Source: Pisaster brevispinus (lineage: Eukaryota; Echinodermata; Asteroidea; Forcipulatida; Asteriidae). Taken from it: a stretch of DNA of 64,000 bases. Position numbers and translations under genes: made by a program. The first letter of the stretch is position 1. Every line of letters starts with the position of its first letter. The stretch is taken from the NCBI GenBank assembly GCA_023634235.1, contig JAMKCF010000041.1, forward strand, positions 620,001-684,000. Reading direction: 5' to 3'. Under the pieces are notes generated by a model, which saw only the letters and a program-made list of their open reading frames with translations, did not search any database and was not told the DNA's origin. Shown piece after piece: positions 21,369 to 31,300 of this stretch.

Positions 21369-21918
21369 GTGCTTATATATACATCAGTAAAAGGGCAAAA
21401 AAGCCAATTAGTATAGGCACAGTTTGATTGACATCAGAAATACAATTTTGAGCAGGATGTTTGGTTTTCATTATGAGAAATAAAGCTATTGACACTGGTC
21501 AAAATAAAAAGGTTCCATTTATACTACAAAAGCTCCTTTGTAAGTATATTTTACAGTAACGGCTATTTTACTATTTTGCTATAGGGTTGAAACCATTTAC
21601 ACCAGCAGTGGTGTGACCAGACATTTTCATGGGTGGGGGGGGGGCAAGCAAGCAAATACATCATTTGGGGCTGGGATGTATTGAACCATTAATTTGATCT
21701 CATGGGGGGGGGGGCAAGAGGTGGGTGAGGCAAGGGTTTTGAGCAGGGAGGGTCCAGCTCGCTGCCCACCCTCTGATTACACCACTCACTTGTATACAAG
21801 TCTATACAGTTCAGTCAGTATAGTTTGCAACAGCTAATTTCCCCGATTATTACTTCGTTAGCAAACCATTTTTAATGCTACGGGCGAATTAATCAAACGT
21901 TGTATGTTGTATTTTCAG

Positions 21919-22666
21919 TTAAGGAAGGTCTACACATTTGGCCAGAGACTTACAGCAGTCTTGTGCATCACACGGTTGCTTCATTTCTCCAAAACATCAT
22001 CCAAGCTTTGAAGAACAAGTTCAAGACCACTAAGGGAGTATGCATTGTTTCTCAGTGTATACTAGCTGACATAGGCATTCAAAGACCTAAAACGGCTGCA
22101 GGTGTAAAATGTGACATTTTAGTCTTCATTGAAACTGGTACTCCGTTTATGATAAGCTTAGGGTCATCGGATGATGGTGAGAGATACTGTAGGAGAGCAG
22201 CAGCAGAACTTGAAGAGCTTCTCACTACACACAGTGGAGAAGGTCGGTTCTTCATTAAGAGCTGCTGGTGTGACCTATCAACAGATCAAGAGGTCATTCC
22301 AGGCATCCTTGAGAGTCTGATCAGTTACCATCCTGCACACAAACCAGAGAGCTACCACCAGATGCATCTTCAGAAACTACAAGCATTAGTCAGTGGCCTT
22401 GTCATCGCTGTGGCAGCATTCACACCTGAGACTTACTTGTACATGAACGACTTGATGGGAGTCCAGGTAATGAACCTCTTGACTCCATCTCAACTCTTGG
22501 CGTTGAAGACGTGTCAGGAGGTCCCATATGTCTGCATCCAGGGGTACCCAGGAACTGGGAAGACAGTGGTTGGCATTGAGAGAGCAAAGCAGCTACGTCT
22601 AGATGGGGCTGAGGTTGAAGAAGTCTTGTATATCCCATCAAATGGACAGATGGCAACATATGTAAG
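21919..22666 (+). CDS. Long Schlafen-like gene, exon 2 (linker and Walker A)
   Basis: The acceptor TTGTATTTTCAG ends at 21918. The exon supplies two bases to the split codon (phase 1), giving V357 after exon 1. The sequence matches the linker and start of the helicase part of long (group III type) Schlafens: a strand-rich segment (GVCIVSQCILADIGIQ, where vertebrates have the SWAVDL-containing block; CDILVFIETGTPF; YCRRAAAELEELL), then a helical part and NLLTPSQLLAL. Walker A GYPGTGKT is at residues 565-572 and would bind ATP phosphates through K571. The exon ends TATGTAAG|GTGAGT in phase 2 (donor at 22667). Intron 2 (22667-23408) is 742 bp, with C, T and A/T-rich simple runs and no recognised element. 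Confidence 0.85.
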
Positions 22667-23408
22667 GTGAGTGACCTCTTCCATAAAACCCAGTGTCTCA
22701 TATTCTGAACAACCTGTCCAAGAAGTTTGATAAAGAAGAACAAGTAAATATCTTTGGTGGCATTCTTGCATGCAGTTGTGCACTCTTAGTGTACTAGTTT
22801 GACAAAGCAATGACTTGGATATTGCATTGTTACTACATTTAAACAAAAGTTATAGTCCTCCACACATAGCCCCTCCCCTAGCAGTGTAGGAGACTACTGG
22901 TTAGAAATTATGCTTGCACCAATTAGCAGAGACTGAACTGATGACCATTCCTAATTTGAGATAAATACATTGAGCTGAATTCAAATCTAGATCCTGTCCG
23001 AAGTGATGACCCCTGTGCACTCTTAAAACTCCCCGGTCATAATTGGCCCTGGATTCCGGTTACCTCGGGGCCTGTCCTATTTCTTGGTCAGTTTGACCTG
23101 GAATCTGTGTTAAAAAGATCCATGAATGGGTAAAACTGACTCGAGATTCTGGTTAAAATCTCTTCTTTTTTTTAAACCAGTTTCTGCGACAGCCTGCCCC
23201 CCCCCCCATTTTTTTTTTTTAAATTAAAATTTTAAATAAATAAATAATTAAGTAAAAACAAATATAAATAAGAGGTCGGGTATCCTTCAGTGGGACCCTA
23301 ATCCGGCTGACCCGGGAGTTTTTTTTAGAGAGCAGGCACTATGTTTGAGATACTACCATTGAAATAACTGATGGAAAGTTCCTGCTTTTATTCTGCTTTC
23401 TCCAATAG

Positions 23409-24999
23409 AGACTTGACATTTCCGAAGAACTCATCTCTGCATGGGAGTAAAATTTGTCTCTCCGAGGCATTTCGGAACGTCATACAGAAGTTTAAAGATG
23501 GGACGATGCCTGAGACAGTCAAATACCTAATCTTGGATGACACACAGAACTTACTCAATAGGAGAAATGTTCCAGCAACAAACCTGGAAGAAGATATTAC
23601 GAATCTCACTCAAGATATGAAGCGTTCTGCCGTGAGGAAGACAGACCCCATAGGAACACTTAGATTTGAGAACTATCAAGTCGACTGGATGAAATGTATT
23701 TGCATCTGGGTTTGTGCAAAGCAAGAGTCTAAGATGGTCATCATATGTGACGAATCACAGAGCCTTGAAAAAGAGCACTACTACAAAACATTACATGAAT
23801 TCATCAAGGAATCAAATGGTTCAACAGTGACGTTGAATGTTGTCATAAGAAACTCAGAAGAAATCACAGGGTTCTTTCAGCATTTTGTCTCCACACAGTG
23901 CTACGGTGAACTCCCAACAACAGCTCATGATTTCAGGGGTGAACCACCTGTTTTAAGACCAACTTTGTTGTCAACGGAATCAATGCAAAAGACCATCAAA
24001 AAGTTCATATCAATGGGATACAGTCCAGGTGAGATTTCTCTTATTCGACACGATAAAGACAGCAGCGACAGGACATCGCTGGACAAATGTATGATTACAT
24101 CCCAGCAAAAGGAGTGCATGACCCTGTACCGAGATATAAACCAACAGTTGGTAGAGATGGATATAGGAGACAATGGAATACCTCATCCTCAAGTCCTCCA
24201 TGCTGTACTGTTCTTTTGCCTTCTTACAAAAGAACTACTTGTAAGTCAGGAAGATGGTTATCAAGATGCTACATTTAAGATCAACCTCATGCCATCTTGC
24301 TTTTCAAGAGATCTTGTAGTTACTCCACCCATCTTCATACAACATCTTCTTCGTGACAGCAGTAGATATGTTGCCCCTGTCAGAGATGCTGTGGTGCGTC
24401 TTTTTGAACAGAAATGGCAGTATCTTTGTAAACTTTACAAGATGTTTGTAAGTCAAGATCGTCCCCTTTTGACTGGTGAAGATGTGTTGGAGGAGAGAAA
24501 AGTGTCCCTTCTCGGTTATGATGGGTCACAGAAGCTAACAAATCTTCAGAAGCTGTATGCAATTTCAGAGTTTCTTTTAGATCCTGTTACCATTCCAGAA
24601 CACGTCTTCCGCATAATTGACGTCCAGCATGCCGGTTCATATCGACTGATCATTTTTCACATTCTCCCAAATGTTCATGCCATACACGGGACACATGAAG
24701 TTCCTGCGCGTGGCCAATGTATACGTATTGAGAGTTTAGAAAGTTTTGCAGGGCGGGAGAATCAAGTGGTGATTGGCATAATGCCAAATGAAGACACAAT
24801 GAAGAGATACAGATATGCAAATTTTATCGCAGCCTTAGTATCAAGGGCAAGAACCAAGTGTGAAATTCTCAGTTTTGATGTCATGTTGTTCTTAACCGAG
24901 ATGGAACGTGATAAGAAGGAAATGATCAAAGCATACTTTGTGGATGATGATGACTCCGACCTGCCCCTATTCTGGCAAAATCCTGCCCAATGGGTTTGA
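23409..24999 (+). CDS. Long Schlafen-like gene, exon 3 (helicase domain)
   Basis: The acceptor TTCTGCTTTCTCCAATAG ends at 23408. AG from exon 2 plus A here makes R606, restoring frame. Helicase features in order: Walker B-like YLILDDTQNL (D649, D650, Q652), second motif VIICDESQSL (D720-Q723), VVIRNSEEI (R753 region, matching the ViRNs motif of Schlafens), GYSPGEISLI (about 809-818), ESLESFAGRENQVVIGI (from 1047) and VSRARTKCEI (about 1083-1092). The last three correspond to the second RecA lobe. About 225 residues lie between GYSPGEISLI and ESLESF, far more than in SLFN11-type proteins, so this lineage has a lobe-2 insertion. The stop TGA is at 24997-24999. The insertion and everything 3' of 24175 recur after the assembly gap. 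Confidence 0.85.
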
Positions 25000-25003
25000 C
25001 CTA

Positions 25004-25330
25004 ATTGGATGGGATTCAGAACTGCACAGCTAAAACCAACCATGCTAAGCAGGAAACCTTCCCTGGGTTTGCTTGAGTTTGATGGATTCAGCACTGCACA
25101 GCCAGACCAACTTTGCTTTAGCATGAGGCTAGGCAAACCAATCTTTTTATCACAGACTAAAATCCTTCCCTAGGTTTACCCAAGTTTGATGGATTCAGTA
25201 CTGCACAGCCAAACCAACTATGCTTAGCATGAGGCCAGGCAAACCAATTTTATTTGAGTATATAAAATGTCTCTGGTGTAATCTGAGTTGGATGGATTCA
25301 GTACAGCACAGCCAAACCAAACATGCGTGG
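25004..25330 (+). repeat. Four degenerate tandem units after the Schlafen stop
   Basis: Copies starting near 25004, 25078, 25187 and 25291 share TTTGATGGATTCAG, ACTGCACAGCC and AACCAACNATGC. Spacing is 74-109 bp. They probably lie in the 3' UTR. An identical set follows the duplicated exon at 45271-45597. Confidence 0.75.
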
Positions 25331-25620
25331 TAAAGGATTTTGATGTAGGGCATAAAATTGTTAAGCAGAAAATGTTGGTAAGCATAAAAACAATGGGGCA
25401 CTAGTCACAACAATGCAAACTAAACAGCACTTTTACCCGGTATTCTGTTTCTGCTAAGCAAGATTAACTCGGACTCGAGCTCTGTGGTGTTTCTGATCAG
25501 CAGAGTGTGGGTTGGCGTCCTGGTCCAGACACTTGTGATGAGCAAAGCTTCCTCCTTCGGATGCGATGTAAATCCTTTGGTTCCCTGTTTTGTGTCATAT
25601 ACACTTGAAGAACCCAGTTA

Positions 25621-26046
25621 GTCCGGTGGCTTAGGCCTAATGAAATAATCGTGACACGCCGGATTAAAGCACTAAACTTTGCACACTTGTTTTAGGGGTC
25701 CCATTAAGCATATAAGAGGGGGGGGGGTGCCCGGTCTGTCATCTCCAGGTCAGTAAACTAAAGGGATAAACTTTTTCCACATAGCTCTGCCTGAGTGTCT
25801 GAAATAGAAGCTGCATGGTCATTAGTTATACGTTTTAATGATATGCGGAAGCGGCCCTCTATTGGTGAAACGTTGATAGGCAGTATTATAATACCACTTG
25901 AACTTTGACCTCAGTCTGACCTTGACCTAGGTCACCCAAACCGGGCTCTGAATGATTTCATGGGACCTATAGAAGAACTGTACAAATTTGGTGCTTTAAT
26001 CCAGCGTGTCACGATTTTGCCAAAATTTGGCCCTAAGCCACCGGAC
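25621..26046. mobile_element. 426-bp MITE with GTCCGGTGGCTTAGG ends and TA duplication
   Basis: Left end GTCCGGTGGCTTAGG is matched in inverted form by the right end, which ends CCACCGGAC. Further inward CGTGACACGCCGGATTAAAG pairs with CTTTAATCCAGCGTGTCACG. TA flanks both sides (25619-25620, 26047-26048). The interior has several TGACCT-type half sites (ACTTTGACCTCAG, TGACCTTGACCTAGGTCA). An identical copy lies at 45888-46313 within the duplicated block. Confidence 0.8.
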
Positions 26047-26463
26047 TAATTTACACGTATTGCCAAGAGAAGGGGTTTGCCCATGTGTTTCTGGCAGTGG
26101 CTGCTGAAATCACCACAGCACCTTGTAAATCATTAGAGATGCTACAAACTGGGTCTCAAACTTCATAAATAACTAAAGATCTGTCCGGAAATAATTAGTG
26201 ATAAGCGCTTGAGCTGACTGTAAATATAACGCTCTATAAAAACTATAGTTATTACCCTTATAAAAATACTACATTAATACTAACGTTTTAATTATAGTTC
26301 TAATGCAAATTTTCTGCAGTAGTATTAAAGTGAAAAAACACTAAAGGCGCAATAACACTACAAAATAACTGTAATATTCTTATAATAATGTACAGTATTG
26401 ACTGTAGTAGAACTCTGTTGTTTTGGCTAAAATCTTGAGGTAAAGCTATGTTAAAACTATAGT

Positions 26464-26575
26464 AGGTGTTCGGGCATTCCGCCAGGAACACCTCTTGTTT
26501 TTGTTCCGTTTTTTTAAATTTTTTTTTTTAGGTGTTCGGACAATCTGCCCGGAACACCTCTTGTTAGTGTTCCGT
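26464..26575 (+). repeat. Two tandem hairpin units (AGGTGTTCGG...AACACCT)
   Basis: AGGTGTTCGGGCATTCCGCC, then AGGAACACCTCTTGTT, occurs near 26464. It is repeated near 26530 with a few changes after a T-rich spacer. Each unit folds through AGGTGTTC/GGAACACCT. Duplicated at 46731-46842. Confidence 0.7.
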
Positions 26576-28219
26576 TTTTTTGTTTTTTTTTGGGTTTTTT
26601 TTTTTTTGGGGGGGGGGGATTGTTTACTTCTTCTTTTTGTTATTCTTCGCGATTGTCCGCTAACACAAGCACACTTCTGAAGCTCATATCAACTTGAAAC
26701 TTCACATATAGTTCGATATGTAAGAGGAGATGAAACCGCTGTCGAATACTGCTGAGAGATACCAGGGGACAAGTCCTAGCTACCACATCAAACTAGGAGG
26801 ATACAACTTAACTAAATTAAAATTCCATTTGAATTTATTCAAATTAAATAAGAATATTAACTTTCCATTGTAATACATAACTTTGTAATTTTGAATTGTC
26901 AGAGGCCAATTCCTAAAGGGGAGACGTATGTTGTGGAGCCCCTTACTGTAGTTTTGGGAAACCCGCTACGACCTCATTGTTTAGCCCCATATAAAACACC
27001 CTGTGCCCATTGAACTGGCGCAGATGGCTCCAGGGCGTTGGTCTCACCACTTATGTATTTATTTTCAATGTTCACTGATTTACTAAGACAAGAAACCTTT
27101 CTAATAAAGGAGTTGAAACTAGAATTTAGTTTCCCAACATGAGTTTTATTTCCGTCTTCCTTTAGTCTAGTTTCCCTTAAACTGAAACATAACATTTCCT
27201 TTAAGACATTTGTTAAGTTCTAATTGTTCATGGTCCGGACATAAGCATAAACAAAGACAACAACATAAATACCAGGGGAAAACTTTCAAGGCTATAGCAA
27301 AAGATTTAGTTTTCATTTCAAAGTTATCGGGTACAGGCTTTAACTTTAAGGGTAACAAAGCAAAAGGAACAAATATTTCAACTAAGAAAAAACACAAGAT
27401 GTAAATGAATTGTAAAATACACGGAAACACCTCTTACAAAGGACAACTTATGTGACAGTAAAGGAGGTATAATTTCCAGCTTACTCGTAAAGCCATAACT
27501 CATGTCTAATTTGAATGCATAGAAGTTGAAACTCGTTGCCCATAAACGAAAAAGAAAAAGCAAACTAGCAACAAAATCATGTTCGCTTCGGTGAGTCTTA
27601 ATTTGAATGCATCAATTGTAAATAGGTTGTAGTAATTAAATTTAAGAATGGTCAAAGTGTAGTTTTGAAAGCCTATGAATGAAATAGAATGACTGAAACG
27701 AATCTGAATAAGAAAAACGAAATCATGTGTGCATTAAATATTAAAGCGTCTCATTTTCTAAGCTGCAGAAAAAGCAAAAATTTATAACATCATGATATAA
27801 TTTACAATTGTTTCGTCTGAGAGTTAACAGAGTACATGCCAGAAATTCCATGAACTTACATAATAGTGGAACCACCGTAGTCTAAAGTCGTATTTTAAAG
27901 GAAGAAAGTGTCATCAATTTCGATTAAAATTTGTTTTGAAATTTAGGTTCCACTGCGAGAGGGAATATAAATTACATTATAACATTTTAATACAAACAAA
28001 GCGAATAGTGAAGCTTCGAAGGGAAGGTCATCCATTATGCTCCAAACATTAATGTAAGAAAAAATGTACTTTGTGACGCATTGCAGATGTTGATAAATTA
28101 AACAAGTTCGAGAAAGGATTCCCTTTGAATTGAAATGGCTGGATTAATTTTTCAACCAAGAACTTGATTGATGCTTTTCGAAATCAAGGCGACAACAAGA
28201 TGGACAGTTCAGGCATCTG
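26576..28219. other. AT-rich intergenic stretch, no gene seen
   Basis: Homopolymer runs near 26577-26618 (T and G), then unique AT-rich DNA. Open frames here are under 90 codons, start at arbitrary ATGs and lack domain resemblance. Duplicated without visible change at 46843-48486. Confidence 0.5.
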
Positions 28220-28321
28220 GAGTGGGCACAGGACGGTGCTCCTCCAAACACAGGAAGGATCGTCACAGTTATTGCCTGGAATCAACAGGTGGAGTGGCCC
28301 CAAGAACTCCCATTAATTTGA
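28220..28321 (+). pseudogene. Tc1/mariner-like transposase fragment
   Basis: The frame from 28220 reads EWAQDGAPPNTGRIV, then a W, then VEWPQELPLI and stop. This matches the region around the second catalytic Asp of Tc1/mariner transposases (QDGAPxHxAxxV...W...WPxxSPDL), with the Asp at 28232-28234. The usual SPDLNPIE continuation has degenerated to ELPLI-stop, and neither flank continues the protein. The relic ends 28 bp before the 27-bp array. An identical copy is at 48487-48588. Confidence 0.5.
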
Positions 28322-28349
28322 CTCCTCCGAAATTCTTCTTATGTGAAAC

Positions 28350-31300
28350 CAGTTGCAGTTGGCAGCAGCTGGGGCCCAGTTGCAGTTGGCAGCAGCTGGG
28401 GCCCAGTTGCAGTTGGCAGCAGCTGGGGCCCAGTTGCAGTTGGCAGCAGCTGGGGCCCAGTTGCAGTTGGCAGCAGCTGGGGCCCAGTTGCAGTTGGCAG
28501 CAGCTGGGGCCCAGTTGCAGTTGGCAGCAGCTGGGGCCCAGTTGCAGTTGGCAGCAGCTGGGGCCCAGTTGCAGTTGGCAGCAGCTGGGGCCCAGTTGCA
28601 GTTGGCAGCAGCTGGGGCCCAGTTGCAGTTGGCAGCAGCTGGGGCCCAGTTGCAGTTGGCAGCAGCTGGGGCCCAGTTGCAGTTGGCAGCAGCTGGGGCC
28701 CAGTTGCAGTTGGCAGCAGCTGGGGCCCAGTTGCAGTTGGCAGCAGCTGGGGCCCAGTTGCAGTTGGCAGCAGCTGGGGCCCAGTTGCAGTTGGCAGCAG
28801 CTGGGGCCCAGTTGCAGTTGGCAGCAGCTGGGGCCCAGTTGCAGTTGGCAGCAGCTGGGGCCCAGTTGCAGTTGGCAGCAGCTGGGGCCCAGTTGCAGTT
28901 GGCAGCAGCTGGGGCCCAGTTGCAGTTGGCAGCAGCTGGGGCCCAGTTGCAGTTGGCAGCAGCTGGGGCCCAGTTGCAGTTGGCAGCAGCTGGGGCCCAG
29001 TTGCAGTTGGCAGCAGCTGGGGCCCAGTTGCAGTTGGCAGCAGCTGGGGCCCAGTTGCAGTTGGCAGCAGCTGGGGCCCAGTTGCAGTTGGCAGCAGCTG
29101 GGGCCCAGTTGCAGTTGGCAGCAGCTGGGGCCCAGTTGCAGTTGGCAGCAGCTGGGGCCCAGTTGCAGTTGGCAGCAGCTGGGGCCCAGTTGCAGTTGGC
29201 AGCAGCTGGGGCCCAGTTGCAGTTGGCAGCAGCTGGGGCCCAGTTGCAGTTGGCAGCAGCTGGGGCCCAGTTGCAGTTGGCAGCAGCTGGGGCCCAGTTG
29301 CAGTTGGCAGCAGCTGGGGCCCAGTTGCAGTTGGCAGCAGCTGGGGCCCAGTTGCAGTTGGCAGCAGCTGGGGCCCAGTTGCAGTTGGCAGCAGCTGGGG
29401 CCCAGTTGCAGTTGGCAGCAGCTGGGGCCCAGTTGCAGTTGGCAGCAGCTGGGGCCCAGTTGCAGTTGGCAGCAGCTGGGGCCCAGTTGCAGTTGGCAGC
29501 AGCTGGGGCCCAGTTGCAGTTGGCAGCAGCTGGGGCCCAGTTGCAGTTGGCAGCAGCTGGGGCCCAGTTGCAGTTGGCAGCAGCTGGGGCCCAGTTGCAG
29601 TTGGCAGCAGCTGGGGCCCAGTTGCAGTTGGCAGCAGCTGGGGCCCAGTTGCAGTTGGCAGCAGCTGGGGCCCAGTTGCAGTTGGCAGCAGCTGGGGCCC
29701 AGTTGCAGTTGGCAGCAGCTGGGGCCCAGTTGCAGTTGGCAGCAGCTGGGGCCCAGTTGCAGTTGGCAGCAGCTGGGGCCCAGTTGCAGTTGGCAGCAGC
29801 TGGGGCCCAGTTGCAGTTGGCAGCAGCTGGGGCCCAGTTGCAGTTGGCAGCAGCTGGGGCCCAGTTGCAGTTGGCAGCAGCTGGGGCCCAGTTGCAGTTG
29901 GCAGCAGCTGGGGCCCAGTTGCAGTTGGCAGCAGCTGGGGCCCAGTTGCAGTTGGCAGCAGCTGGGGCCCAGTTGCAGTTGGCAGCAGCTGGGGCCCAGT
30001 TGCAGTTGGCAGCAGCTGGGGCCCAGTTGCAGTTGGCAGCAGCTGGGGCCCAGTTGCAGTTGGCAGCAGCTGGGGCCCAGTTGCAGTTGGCAGCAGCTGG
30101 GGCCCAGTTGCAGTTGGCAGCAGCTGGGGCCCAGTTGCAGTTGGCAGCAGCTGGGGCCCAGTTGCAGTTGGCAGCAGCTGGGGCCCAGTTGCAGTTGGCA
30201 GCAGCTGGGGCCCAGTTGCAGTTGGCAGCAGCTGGGGCCCAGTTGCAGTTGGCAGCAGCTGGGGCCCAGTTGCAGTTGGCAGCAGCTGGGGCCCAGTTGC
30301 AGTTGGCAGCAGCTGGGGCCCAGTTGCAGTTGGCAGCAGCTGGGGCCCAGTTGCAGTTGGCAGCAGCTGGGGCCCAGTTGCAGTTGGCAGCAGCTGGGGC
30401 CCAGTTGCAGTTGGCAGCAGCTGGGGCCCAGTTGCAGTTGGCAGCAGCTGGGGCCCAGTTGCAGTTGGCAGCAGCTGGGGCCCAGTTGCAGTTGGCAGCA
30501 GCTGGGGCCCAGTTGCAGTTGGCAGCAGCTGGGGCCCAGTTGCAGTTGGCAGCAGCTGGGGCCCAGTTGCAGTTGGCAGCAGCTGGGGCCCAGTTGCAGT
30601 TGGCAGCAGCTGGGGCCCAGTTGCAGTTGGCAGCAGCTGGGGCCCAGTTGCAGTTGGCAGCAGCTGGGGCCCAGTTGCAGTTGGCAGCAGCTGGGGCCCA
30701 GTTGCAGTTGGCAGCAGCTGGGGCCCAGTTGCAGTTGGCAGCAGCTGGGGCCCAGTTGCAGTTGGCAGCAGCTGGGGCCCAGTTGCAGTTGGCAGCAGCT
30801 GGGGCCCAGTTGCAGTTGGCAGCAGCTGGGGCCCAGTTGCAGTTGGCAGCAGCTGGGGCCCAGTTGCAGTTGGCAGCAGCTGGGGCCCAGTTGCAGTTGG
30901 CAGCAGCTGGGGCCCAGTTGCAGTTGGCAGCAGCTGGGGCCCAGTTGCAGTTGGCAGCAGCTGGGGCCCAGTTGCAGTTGGCAGCAGCTGGGGCCCAGTT
31001 GCAGTTGGCAGCAGCTGGGGCCCAGTTGCAGTTGGCAGCAGCTGGGGCCCAGTTGCAGTTGGCAGCAGCTGGGGCCCAGTTGCAGTTGGCAGCAGCTGGG
31101 GCCCAGTTGCAGTTGGCAGCAGCTGGGGCCCAGTTGCAGTTGGCAGCAGCTGGGGCCCAGTTGCAGTTGGCAGCAGCTGGGGCCCAGTTGCAGTTGGCAG
31201 CAGCTGGGGCCCAGTTGCAGTTGGCAGCAGCTGGGGCCCAGTTGCAGTTGGCAGCAGCTGGGGCCCAGTTGCAGTTGGCAGCAGCTGGGGCCCAGTTGCA

